DNA of 64,000 nt. It comes from Bacillota bacterium. Its GTDB lineage: Bacteria; Bacillota; Bacilli; Paenibacillales; NBRC-103111. The notes under the pieces were generated by a model that did not search any database, was not told the origin of the DNA, and saw only the letters and a list, made by a program, of their open reading frames with translations. This document shows, piece by piece, positions 24,556 through 32,656 of this stretch. How positions within the stretch are numbered: position 1 is the first letter of the stretch; every line of letters begins with the position of its first letter. The stretch covers positions 124,001 through 188,000 of the forward strand of contig JAEWGW010000046.1 in NCBI GenBank assembly GCA_023388055.1, given 5' to 3'. The position numbers and the translations under genes were made by a program.

Positions 24556-25860
24556 ATGCAAAACGTCAAGGGTACGATGGATTATGCAGGAAGTGTGGAA
24601 CAGCTGCGCGGGCAGGTTCGTTTATGGCTTACGGAGCTGTTCCGGATTTACGATTTTTCACCCATGGAAACTGCTGTGCTGAGTGAAATGGAGCTGCTGG
24701 AGGCCAAATATGGCGGCGGCGAGGACATTCTCAAGGAGGTTTACCGGGTTAGTGACCAGGGGGGACGGCGCCTGGGGCTGCGATACGATTTGACTCTGCC
24801 CTTCGCCAAGGTGCTGGCTCTGGACCCCTCCCTAACGCTGCCCGTCAAACGGTATGAAATCGGCAAGGTGTTCCGGGATGGTCCGGTGAAAAAGGGCCGT
24901 CTCCGGGAATTCACCCAATGTGACGCGGATATTGCCGGCATCGCCGGACCTGAGGCAGAGCTGGAGCTGTTCGGACTGGCACGGGATGTGTTCAGCCGGG
25001 TCAATCTTCCGGTCATCATCCGGTGGAATAACCGCAGGCTGCTTCAGGAGCTGCTGGGTGCGCTTCAAGTCACTCCGGAAAAAATGCCGGGTGTGATGCT
25101 TGCCATGGATAAGGTACAAAAGATCGGTGTGGACGGGGTGCGGAGGGAACTCTTGCAAAAAGGGCTGGAGGAGGCAGCGGCACTTCGGCTGCTGGAGCTT
25201 GCGGACAATGCGGAATGGACTCCCAGGGAGCTTGCCACCGCATACGGGCTGGAGGCATCTTCCGGAATGAAGGAAGCGTCGGCGCTTTTGGAGCTCCTGG
25301 AGGCCTCCGGGCTTGACGGGATTTGCCGGTTTGAACCATTCCTGACCCGGGGACTCTCCTTCTACACCGGTACCGTATTCGAGGTATTCGATGCGACCGG
25401 CAGCTACACCTCCAGTCTGGCGGCAGGCGGCCGTTATGATGCCATTGCCGGGAAGCTGGCCGGCGATGGGGAGCTGGACTGCCCGGCAGTGGGCATTTCC
25501 TTTGGCTTGGAAAGTATGATGGCCATGTTGGACGGGGAAAACGCAGGGTTGGGCTTGCCTGCCGCCATCGTGCTGCCTGTAGGGAATGAAGCCTTATCTG
25601 CTGCGTCCCGGGCAGCGGACATGCTGCGCCGGAATGGGATTTGCACCCGGGTGGATTACAGCGGCAGGAAGCTGGCCAAGGCACTTTCCTCCATCGCCAA
25701 AACCGGCATCCGGTATGTGCTGCTGATCGGACCGGAGGAAATTGCTGCAGAGCAGGTCAGATTGAAGGATTTATCTGACCGTTCAGAGCTGTCCATGCCC
25801 TTGGACAAGGCGGTATACCTCATCGAGAAAACAGAAGACCGGAGGCTCTTTGCGTGGTAA
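24556..25860 (+). CDS. hisS: Histidyl-tRNA synthetase paralogue
   Basis: 434-residue class II synthetase. Motif 1 region is at ~20-45; motif 2 FRDGPVKKGRLREFTQCDAD at residues 106-125; the histidine-specific block reads TRGLSFYTGTVFEV; AAGGRYDAI and motif 3 GISFGLESMM follow. A C-terminal anticodon-binding domain is present (AIVLPVGNEALSAASRAADM to the end), which argues against the shorter HisZ regulatory subunit. N-terminus VKGTMDYAG differs from the housekeeping PRGTxD form, so it may be a second, specialised or antibiotic-tolerant enzyme (inference). GGGAGGGG precedes ATG 24556. Its own leader with terminator suggests regulation by histidine charging. Confidence 0.85.
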   Translation: MQNVKGTMDYAGSVEQLRGQVRLWLTELFRIYDFSPMETAVLSEMELLEAKYGGGEDILKEVYRVSDQGGRRLGLRYDLTLPFAKVLALDPSLTLPVKRYEIGKVFRDGPVKKGRLREFTQCDADIAGIAGPEAELELFGLARDVFSRVNLPVIIRWNNRRLLQELLGALQVTPEKMPGVMLAMDKVQKIGVDGVRRELLQKGLEEAAALRLLELADNAEWTPRELATAYGLEASSGMKEASALLELLEASGLDGICRFEPFLTRGLSFYTGTVFEVFDATGSYTSSLAAGGRYDAIAGKLAGDGELDCPAVGISFGLESMMAMLDGENAGLGLPAAIVLPVGNEALSAASRAADMLRRNGICTRVDYSGRKLAKALSSIAKTGIRYVLLIGPEEIAAEQVRLKDLSDRSELSMPLDKAVYLIEKTEDRRLFAW

Positions 25861-25873
25861 GGGCGAGTTTGGA

Positions 25874-26509
25874 TCAGAGAGGCCTCCGGGCGGCAATGGT
25901 CCGCAGCTTGTACTCTTTTATGCCGCCGCCATCCCCATAACGCAGCGTCTCATCTATGTGCCCTGTAGACAGAACAATAAAGGAGCGGAAATGCTCCAGC
26001 AGATCCTTCTCTGAAAAAAAGTGGGCAGATTTGCCCAGCATATATTCAAACGTTTCGGGCTCGGGACTGGGACCTGTTCCACAATGGGAGTCTTCATCCG
26101 AGAAGCAAGTAGCATAAACCAGCCCGCCGGGCTCCAGCCACTCCAGAAGATTGGTAATAAAACGCCGCCTGTCTTCCTCCAGGAACAGGTGCAGAACATC
26201 ATAGGCATATATCCCGTCTATTCTGCTATCCATTGCTCCCGGGTCCAAAACCGAGCCTGTATGAAAGGTGGTCTTCGGGTCCCACCTGCGTCCCAACTCC
26301 ACCGCATCCGGGGAAAGCTCCAGCGCTTGTGTCCGGAATTCCCCGGAGAAGGCTTTGGTATTGCGGCCGTATCCCGCTCCGGGCACTAACACTCTCTTGA
26401 CCCCTTCCTGCCGGAAAAGAGCCGCTGCAGCCAAGGCCGTTGGACTTGGGTCAGTACCCCAAATTTGTCCCTGCGTGCGGAAACGTTCATTCCAATAATG
26501 CTCCGTCAT
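25874..26509 (-). CDS. Class I SAM-dependent methyltransferase
   Basis: 211 residues. The N-terminus YWNERFRTQGQIWGTDPSP is typical of TehB/thiopurine-methyltransferase-like enzymes. SAM-binding motif I is RVLVPGAGYGRNTKAF (about residues 39-54), motif II ends in ALELSP, and the post-II block is DGIYAYDVLHLF with LEPGGLVYATCFS. AGGAG stands 7 nt before ATG 26509. Convergent with the hisS-like gene, 13 bp apart. Substrate unknown; thiol, halide or tellurite are family possibilities. Confidence 0.85.
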   Translation of the reverse strand: MTEHYWNERFRTQGQIWGTDPSPTALAAAALFRQEGVKRVLVPGAGYGRNTKAFSGEFRTQALELSPDAVELGRRWDPKTTFHTGSVLDPGAMDSRIDGIYAYDVLHLFLEEDRRRFITNLLEWLEPGGLVYATCFSDEDSHCGTGPSPEPETFEYMLGKSAHFFSEKDLLEHFRSFIVLSTGHIDETLRYGDGGGIKEYKLRTIAARRPL

Positions 26510-26638
26510 TCAACCGCTCCTATGTAAAATTGATTTTCTTCTACACATGTAATCGAAATGTAACAATGCCTTCATGTTGCATTAATACAAGCCGGGTAAT
26601 ATAGAAGCAACCCCCCTTTTTGAATATAATATATCTTA

Positions 26639-26673
26639 GACCCGCAGCCCCGTGGCTTGCGGGTCCTTTTTTT
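26639..26673 (+). terminator. Orphan terminator hairpin
   Basis: GACCCGCAGCC paired with GGCTTGCGGGTC, followed by CTTTTTTT on the plus strand. No plus-strand gene ends here, since the nearest upstream gene is leftward. It may terminate a short plus-strand RNA starting within 26510-26630, or stray hisS transcription. The TATAATAT at 26624-26631 is only 8 bp upstream. Confidence 0.6.
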
Positions 26674-26710
26674 GTGTGCATTGTAGGGGGATGGGATGAC
26701 GACGCTACAT

Positions 26711-26895
26711 CTTACGGACTCAGAAGCCGCTATTTGGCGGATAAACGCCATTTTTTCATTTTCGCGGACTGTACAGCCGTTATTTTGCGGTAAATAGGTG
26801 TTTTCAGCGTCTCCACACCGTAATAGCGGAACTCCAGTCCGTAAGATGAACAAAAAACCAAAAAACCGCATAATAGCGGAACCACAGTCCGTTAG
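26711..26895. repeat. Quartet intergenic repeat, locus 4 (ACGGACT subtype)
   Basis: Forward units 26711-26740 and 26763-26790 (TTACGGACTnnnnAGCCGCTATT type); inverted units 26818-26845 and 26868-26895 (AATAGCGGAAC...AGTCCGTWAG). TATT ends face inward. This is the cleanest quartet in the window. It sits between the methyltransferase and GNAT genes; nothing else is seen in 26510-26995 apart from the orphan terminator. Confidence 0.8.
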
Positions 26896-26995
26896 CTCAC
26901 CAGAGGCCGGGGGGGTATACACATGACCAGGTGCTGGGGGGAGTTATGCCCATGACCGAATGCCGGGGGTTATGCCATGGGCTCCTGCCCCAGCT

Positions 26996-27580
26996 CTACC
27001 TCCCCCGGTACGCCCGCTCGTGAAAGCCGGTGATGGCCTCGAACAGCTCCCGTCCGTCCCCGCTCAGCGCCTCCCGTCCCGGAAACGACAGCGCCAAAGC
27101 GCGGTACGGCTCCGGCACCCAGATGTATTGGTGCACATAACCGGTCAGCCGGAAGCCGCAGGCCTCCCAGAAACGGATGCGCGCCCGGTTGACCTCCGTC
27201 TCCTCCGCCTCCGCCTCCACAACCATGCCGCGGCACCAGGGGAACGCCTCCGCTTCCCGGCGGATATCCGCCAAAAAACGTTGGCCCAGCCCTTTGCCCC
27301 GCAGCTCCTCCGCAACCGCCAAATAATCGATGATCCAGACCCCCCGGGCCTCATCCGGCCCGGATAATGCCATGGCCACAGGCTTGCCGCCCAGCCTGGC
27401 CAGATGAAGCCGGCACATGCCCTTGCGGAACATGGCGCGGATGATCCGCTCCGGCTTGCGGCCATGTTCGGGGAAGGCTGCGGCGTAGACCGGTTCAGCG
27501 GCCCTCCACAAGTCCTCCTCCCACTCACCCGAGGAGTAATAGGAATATCCCGCTTTTTCACCTGTTATTTCTTCCGCCAA
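26996..27580 (-). CDS. GNAT-family N-acetyltransferase
   Basis: About 194 residues. The central GNAT core is IIDYLAVAEELRGKGLGQRF (motif A with R-G-K-G-L-G) followed by WCRGMVVEAEAEE and RIRFWEACGFRLTGYVHQYI (motif B). The TTG at 27580 is chosen because GGGAGGTG lies 6 nt upstream within the end of the benE gene; the upstream TTG at 27607 has no site. It overlaps benE by 16 bp on the same strand, so both are probably one operon. Substrate unknown. Confidence 0.8.
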   Translation of the reverse strand: MAEEITGEKAGYSYYSSGEWEEDLWRAAEPVYAAAFPEHGRKPERIIRAMFRKGMCRLHLARLGGKPVAMALSGPDEARGVWIIDYLAVAEELRGKGLGQRFLADIRREAEAFPWCRGMVVEAEAEETEVNRARIRFWEACGFRLTGYVHQYIWVPEPYRALALSFPGREALSGDGRELFEAITGFHERAYRGR

Positions 27581-28782
27581 CCCAACCACCTCCCATTCAG
27601 AATCCAACTGGCCAGAAGACCTGCGATCAGCCCCCAGAAAGCAGAGCCCACTCCCCCGATGGTCAAACCCGACACGGTCACCAGAAAGGTAATCAGCGCA
27701 CTGTCCCGGTGTACGGGATCGCTCATGGCCCCTGTCAGGCTCGACCCCATGGAGGCCAAAAGCGCCACTCCGGCGATAACTGCCACCAGCTCGGCCGGAA
27801 AAACCGAGAAGACCGAGACAATAGCCGCTCCCATCAGGCCAAACCCTACATAGAATAAACCGCAGGCAATGCCGGCTACATACCGTTTGCCGGGATCATC
27901 ATGGCTCTCCTTGCCCGTGCAGATGGCTGCCGTTATGGCAGCCAGATTGATCCCGTGGGAGCCGAAGGGAGCCAACAGAATAGACATGAAGCCCGTCGCT
28001 GTAACCAATGGCGTAGCGGGAAGCTCATACCCGTCGGCACGGAGCACCCCCATGCCCGTAGCATTCTGGGAGGCCATGGCTACGATGGCCAGAGGAATGC
28101 CAAGCCCGATCACCGCGTTCCAGGAAAAATCCGGTGTGGTCCAGACCGGATAAGCCATACTGAAGGCCACACCGCCGAAATCCAGCCGCCCCAGGCAAAA
28201 GGCAATGCCCAAGCCCGCGAACAGGGTCAGCATGGTGGCATAGCGGGGCAGCACTCTTTTGCAAACCAGGAAAATCACGATAAGCGGCAGCACCAACAGC
28301 GGCAGCTGCTTCATAGAGACGAACATATCTACACCGAACTTCATCAGAATGCCGGCCAGCATGGCGGATATAATCCCCTCAGGCACCTGCTTCATCAGAT
28401 AGGAAAACACCCCTGTCAGGCCGAACAGGGTGACGATCACCGCCGCCGCTACGAAAGCACCGATGGATTCCGCATAGGAATAAGCGCTCCAGCCGGAAAC
28501 CAGCAGCACCGCTCCCGGCGTGGACCAGGCCAGGATGACGGGAGCACGGAAGTAGGCAGACAGCGCCATCCCCGTTAAGCCGCTGCCGATGGCTATCGCC
28601 CAGACCCACGAGGATAACTGGGCCTCCGACAGCCCGATCAGCTTCGCCGCCTGGAAGATAATCAGAAGCGGACCGGTAAAGGACACGGTCACGGCAATCA
28701 AACCGGCTACAATAGCGGAAATGGAAACATCCCCCTTGGCCGGCCAAACACGTTTTTCGGTACGAACTTGCGCCTGTTCCAC
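27565..28782 (-). CDS. benE: BenE-family benzoate/H+ symporter-like transporter
   Basis: 405-residue inner-membrane transporter with about twelve membrane segments. Family blocks are VTVSFTGPLLIIFQAAK, APVILAWSTPGAVLLVSGW, ILMKFGVDMF, AIVAMASQNATGMGVLRADG and LLAPFGSHGINLAAITAAIC, characteristic of BenE. Start is GTG 28782 with AGGAGGAG upstream. No aromatic-degradation genes are near, so benzoate as substrate is only a family-based guess. The coupled GNAT gene follows. Confidence 0.88.
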   Translation of the reverse strand: MEQAQVRTEKRVWPAKGDVSISAIVAGLIAVTVSFTGPLLIIFQAAKLIGLSEAQLSSWVWAIAIGSGLTGMALSAYFRAPVILAWSTPGAVLLVSGWSAYSYAESIGAFVAAAVIVTLFGLTGVFSYLMKQVPEGIISAMLAGILMKFGVDMFVSMKQLPLLVLPLIVIFLVCKRVLPRYATMLTLFAGLGIAFCLGRLDFGGVAFSMAYPVWTTPDFSWNAVIGLGIPLAIVAMASQNATGMGVLRADGYELPATPLVTATGFMSILLAPFGSHGINLAAITAAICTGKESHDDPGKRYVAGIACGLFYVGFGLMGAAIVSVFSVFPAELVAVIAGVALLASMGSSLTGAMSDPVHRDSALITFLVTVSGLTIGGVGSAFWGLIAGLLASWILNGRWLGWRKK

Positions 28783-29107
28783 TGTTAGCTCCTCCTTAAT
28801 TTGAAACTAATTGTACTGGTTTAACAGATGGACTTCAATTCCTTTCTTCCCGGGTAAAGTTGCTTAGAGGGCTTGGTTCTCGGTATACTGGAGTTCAATA
28901 CATTTTTTTATTGGAGGCGATACCACGTTATGGACGATGACCCCGAGCCCCGAGAGGTGTTGTATACACTTCTTGTATCCCGGCTTCGTCAGAGGATTGT
29001 TTATGTAGGCTTCAGGACAAGATATTACATAAGGATCTGATGCCTCATTTGAGGGCAGTGATGATTTATTGTATCGCAACTTTCAAATGATGGAGGAGGA
29101 TTTACCC
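28783..29107. other. Gap between benE and the CorC/HlyC gene
   Basis: Divergent promoter region of 325 bp. No gene, riboswitch or terminator was recognised. A minus-strand frame here (28864-29079) has no ribosome binding site and an implausible composition. Confidence 0.5.
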
Positions 29108-30436
29108 ATGGCTGTTGAAATCATCATATTGGTGCTTCTGATTATTCTGAATTCCTTTTTTGCCGCATCCGAAATGGCCCTTATCTCCCTTAACGACAAC
29201 CGTATCAGGGCAATGGCTGACAGCGGCCACAAGAAAGCCATTAAGCTGCAGGCGCTGCTTTCCGAACCGACCCGGTTTTTGTCCACCATCCAGATCGGGA
29301 TTACACTGGTGGGTTTTCTGGCCAGTGCCTTTGCCGCGGAGCGTTTCGCCGGACAGCTGGGCCAGGCCTTGTTCAATTGGGGCGTCCCCCTTCCGCTTCC
29401 CGTTCTATCCACCTTATCAGTGGTAGTGATTACCCTGATACTGTCCTACTTTACCCTGGTCATCGGGGAGCTGGTGCCCAAGCGGATTGCCATGCAAAAG
29501 GCGGAGCCTATCGCCATGTTCGCTGTTGGGCCGTTAACGGTTTTGTCCAAGATTACGCTGCCCTTCGTGAAGCTGCTCACCGCTTCCACGAATGTGCTGC
29601 TGCGGGCCTTCGGCATTGATCCCAACGCCAACAAGGAAGAGGTCACCGAGGAAGAAATCCGGATGATGGTGGATGTGGGCAACGAAAACGGCAGCATTCA
29701 GGAATCCGAACGGATGATGATCAACAATATCTTTGAGTTCAACAATAAAGTGGTTTCGGATATTATGACCCACCGCACTCACGTTGTCGCCATCCCGCAT
29801 TATATCCCGCTGCCCCAGCTGGTGGAACTGGCCTCTGCGGAAAAGTACAGTCGTTTCCCGGTGTATGAGAATGACTTCGATAATATTATCGGTGTTCTTC
29901 ATACCAAGGACCTGCTTCCGTATCTGAATCCGGTTACCCAGGAGGACTTCAAGCTGGATAAGCTGCTGCGCCTCCCCTACTTTGTTCCGGCGGCCAAGCG
30001 GATTGATGAGCTGTACCGGGATATGCAGAAGAACAAAGTTCATATCGCCATTGCCATCGATGAATACGGCGGAACCACAGGCATTGTGACCATCGAGGAC
30101 TTGCTGGAGGAAATTGTGGGCAATATCTTCGACGAGCACGACGAGGAGGAGCGGGAGTATGAGAAGCTGGATGACAATACCTTCGTCTTCGACGCCCTGT
30201 CCAACATCCGTGATGTGAATCGTTGGCTGGGGAGCAAGCTGCCTGAGGATGATCATGATACCCTGAGCGGCTTCATTATCGGAGAGCTGGGGCGTATCCC
30301 CAAAACCGATGAACGCCCGGTGATTGAATTTGAGGATCTGGTTATCAAGGTGGAGGAGGTTGTGGAAAACCGCATCGGCCAGGTGAAGGTTTACATTACC
30401 CCCGATAAAAGCGACGTGGTGCAAGAAGCGGATTAA
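29108..30436 (+). CDS. HlyC/CorC-family CBS-domain membrane protein
   Basis: 442 residues. Order: DUF21/CNNM membrane domain (~1-190; NSFFAASEMALISLNDNRIR, GFLASAFAAERFA, ELVPKRIAMQKAEP), an acidic linker (EEVTEEEIRMMVDVGNENG), two CBS domains (~205-330; DIMTHRTHVVAIP, YSRFPVYENDFDNIIGVLH), then the CorC/HlyC transporter-associated domain (DLLEEIVGNIFDEHDEEE). Bacterial members act in Mg2+ or other divalent-cation efflux. ATG 29108 is chosen over 29069 because GGAGGAGG precedes it by 8 nt. A terminator follows. Confidence 0.93.
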   Translation: MAVEIIILVLLIILNSFFAASEMALISLNDNRIRAMADSGHKKAIKLQALLSEPTRFLSTIQIGITLVGFLASAFAAERFAGQLGQALFNWGVPLPLPVLSTLSVVVITLILSYFTLVIGELVPKRIAMQKAEPIAMFAVGPLTVLSKITLPFVKLLTASTNVLLRAFGIDPNANKEEVTEEEIRMMVDVGNENGSIQESERMMINNIFEFNNKVVSDIMTHRTHVVAIPHYIPLPQLVELASAEKYSRFPVYENDFDNIIGVLHTKDLLPYLNPVTQEDFKLDKLLRLPYFVPAAKRIDELYRDMQKNKVHIAIAIDEYGGTTGIVTIEDLLEEIVGNIFDEHDEEEREYEKLDDNTFVFDALSNIRDVNRWLGSKLPEDDHDTLSGFIIGELGRIPKTDERPVIEFEDLVIKVEEVVENRIGQVKVYITPDKSDVVQEAD

Positions 30437-30461
30437 CATAGACTTATCCAAGAATACAAAA

Positions 30462-30503
30462 ACACCCGGAGGACAGCGGCCAGCTGCCTTCCGGGTGTTT
30501 TTT
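30462..30503 (+). terminator. Terminator of the CorC/HlyC gene
   Basis: ACACCCGGA(GG) ... (CC)TTCCGGGTGT stem with inner AGC/GCT, followed by TTTTTT. Confidence 0.88.
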
Positions 30504-30530
30504 GCGTCTCGCGTTTCTACATGGATAAGC

Positions 30531-31013
30531 TTATTTCGCCCGTTTTGCTCTTGCCTTGCGGATAAGGGCCAGAATTTCGCCGTAGTTGTTGGGCACTTCC
30601 CGGGCGTTCTGGATATCGGTGATATCCTGCTCCGAAAGGTTCGTATTGGCCATGATGAACGAGGAAGCGGTGTTCTCAAAGTTCAGGTCGGCCAGGTCGT
30701 CTACATTGCGGTTGCCTCTGATGATCAGTCTTCTTCCTTGGTAGTTGCGGTCGGCAAACAGCACCAGGGTGGCATTAGCCGTGGTAGCGGAAGCAAACTG
30801 GAGGCTCTCCACGTCATTGTCCAGTCCAACGACGCCCAGATTGCGGACACCCAGATTGCCGCGGAAGCGTTGGCGGGTACCGCCAAAGTTCGTATCGGTA
30901 AACAGGGACAAAGCGGGATTGGCTTGCTTCACCACCGGTTTGCTTACTTTTTTCGGGGCAACAAGTTTCTTGGGGGCAGCTTTTTTGATTGCAGGTTTCT
31001 TTGAGAGACTCAT
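30531..31013 (-). CDS. Beta/gamma-crystallin-like protein with basic N-terminus
   Basis: 160 residues. Residues 1-33 are Lys/Pro/Ala-rich (KKPAIKKAAPKKLVAPKK), then two Greek-key-like repeats: LSLFTDTNFGGTRQRFRGN and, after ~50 residues, LVLFADRNYQGRRLIIRGN, each beginning with the aromatic-turn pattern of beta/gamma-crystallins (often Ca2+ binding in bacteria). The tail (NNYGEILALIRKARAKRAK) is again basic. There is no signal peptide, so it is likely cytoplasmic, and the basic ends suggest nucleic-acid or polyanion contact (inference). ATG 31013 follows AAGGAGG by 9 nt. Monocistronic. Confidence 0.75.
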   Translation of the reverse strand: MSLSKKPAIKKAAPKKLVAPKKVSKPVVKQANPALSLFTDTNFGGTRQRFRGNLGVRNLGVVGLDNDVESLQFASATTANATLVLFADRNYQGRRLIIRGNRNVDDLADLNFENTASSFIMANTNLSEQDITDIQNAREVPNNYGEILALIRKARAKRAK

Positions 31014-31110
31014 AAAATACAACCTCCTTATAGTTTTGTTTGTATTCTATGAGGAAATACCTGTTAATTCTTGTATTAGAAACTATCTTTTGAGAGTTCA
31101 ACTCTAGCAC

Positions 31111-31159
31111 AAAAAAACTCTCCTGCTAGATAAGCCCTATGGCTTTTAGCAGGAGAGTT
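31111..31159 (-). terminator. Terminator of the Gfo/Idh/MocA gene
   Basis: Perfect arms AACTCTCCTGCTA (31116-31128) and TAGCAGGAGAGTT (31147-31159); the minus-strand transcript continues into seven T. Confidence 0.9.
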
Positions 31160-31169
31160 TGGTGTGCTT

Positions 31170-32456
31170 TTAGAACTTCATCAGGTCGGAGACTCTGACG
31201 GGCAAGCCGGTTTTGATCGCTTGGTTGGCGGCAATACCGGTCATAATCGAGCGGGCGCCATCCACATGGTCTGCCGCGCGGTTGTAGATATCCGCGTCGG
31301 GTTCGCCGAACAGGTCGTTCAGGAGCACAGGGTCGCCGCCGCCGTGTCCGCCTGCCTTCTCCTCCACTTCCACCTCATAAGGAGCATCGAACATGGGGTG
31401 AACCACCAGATGTTTGCCAACGATAGCGCCTTCCAGCGCACGGTCGCCGCCGGCATTCACATAAGAGGTCTCCACGATGTTCATTTCGATCCGGCCCTTG
31501 GAGCCGTTGAAGGCGATGCGGTAGCCCTCCCAAGGCATGTAGGCGTTCAAGGAATAGGTGAGAATGGCCTTGTTCTTGTAACGGACCATAACACCCATGG
31601 TATCCTCGATGTTGATGCCGTCGCCGAACACGCTTTGGTCGCGCTGGTAGCCGTCGTCCTTTTCTGCGTCCAGATACATGGCCTTCAGGTTCTCGTTTTC
31701 GTCCATGTGCAGAGCGAAGGGATCATCCTTGGCATTGGCACTGCCGGTAGCCCGTTGATAGAAGGAGGTCACACCGCGTTTTTCAGCATTTTCACGGCCG
31801 TAGAACATCAGGTCACCGAAGGCAAAAACCGTTTCCGGCTCGGAGCCGATCCAGAAATTCACCAGGTCAAAGTGGTGAGTGGATTTGTGGACCAGGAGTC
31901 CCCCACTGTTCCGCTTGTCACGGTGCCAGCGGCGGAAGTAGTCAGCGCCGTGTTTGGTGTTGAGGAGCCATTCGAAATGGATGGAGTGCACATCGCCGAT
32001 AACACCGCTGGCAATCAGCTCACGCGCCTTGGTGTGATGGGGGGCGTACCGGTAGTTGAAGGTAACGCGCACCTTGCGGCCAGTCCGTTCTACAGTATCG
32101 TAGATTTCCTTGCATTTTTCCACGTCCACGGTCATGGGTTTCTCGGTAATGACGTCGCAGCCCAGTTCAAGAGCACGGATGATGTAGCGGTGATGGGTCC
32201 GGTCCACGCTGGTGACGATGACCACATCGGGCTTTTCGGTTTCAATCATCTTGTCGAACTCTTCGGTTTTGTACGTGTTAACGGTGGGGTGATTATATTT
32301 CTCCTGCAGCAGCTTGTTTGCATAGTCCATACGGGTCTGGTTGATATCGCAGAATGCAGTCAGCTCCGAGGTTTCCCGGTAATTCTCGGCAATAGCCCCA
32401 TAGAAAAACTGCGCTCTTCCGCCAATACCAACCTGCACATATTTCTTCTTCGCCAT
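31170..32456 (-). CDS. Gfo/Idh/MocA-family oxidoreductase
   Basis: 428-residue NAD(P)-dependent sugar dehydrogenase-like protein. N-terminal Rossmann fold begins KYVQVGIGGRAQFF (a variant of GxGxxG); the family block VVIVTSVDRTHHRYI and ELGCDVITEKPMTVD (EKP lysine about residue 110) lie as expected. The C-terminal alpha/beta domain has FEWLLNTKHGADYFRRWHRD and LLVHKSTHHFDLVNFWIG, the latter with the catalytic histidine region. Divergent from an AraC regulator 200 bp away that probably controls it. Substrate unknown. Confidence 0.92.
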   Translation of the reverse strand: MAKKKYVQVGIGGRAQFFYGAIAENYRETSELTAFCDINQTRMDYANKLLQEKYNHPTVNTYKTEEFDKMIETEKPDVVIVTSVDRTHHRYIIRALELGCDVITEKPMTVDVEKCKEIYDTVERTGRKVRVTFNYRYAPHHTKARELIASGVIGDVHSIHFEWLLNTKHGADYFRRWHRDKRNSGGLLVHKSTHHFDLVNFWIGSEPETVFAFGDLMFYGRENAEKRGVTSFYQRATGSANAKDDPFALHMDENENLKAMYLDAEKDDGYQRDQSVFGDGINIEDTMGVMVRYKNKAILTYSLNAYMPWEGYRIAFNGSKGRIEMNIVETSYVNAGGDRALEGAIVGKHLVVHPMFDAPYEVEVEEKAGGHGGGDPVLLNDLFGEPDADIYNRAADHVDGARSIMTGIAANQAIKTGLPVRVSDLMKF

Positions 32457-32656
32457 GAAAATAACCCTCCTAATGGTTTGCTTTATGCTTGCTCTGGCTT
32501 GATTTCATGAGAACGTTCACAAGCTCATCCTATCACATCCAGATGATAATATCTCCGCATTTGAGGCGGTTTATTGATTAAATCCCGCATATTTTGCTAT
32601 GATAAAAGCAAGTATTTGAACAATCCTATCCTGCCCCAAAAAGGAGTCCGTCTTCC

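Noticed and set aside
24300..24556. T-box leader with CAC specifier and UGGG motif before the hisS-like gene
   Set aside because: GCCACATTC and AGGGTGGGCTAACGC looked right for a histidine T-box, but the stem I candidate (24306-24390) has its 5' strand inside the TTGCAA-17-TATAAT promoter, and the terminator does not overlap the would-be antiterminator.
28864..29079. Minus-strand frame of 71 codons between benE and the CorC/HlyC gene
   Set aside because: No ribosome binding site, and composition typical of non-coding promoter DNA.
28783..29107. Magnesium (M-box) riboswitch before the CorC/HlyC gene
   Set aside because: Considered because of the cation-transport family, but none of the conserved M-box cores is visible.
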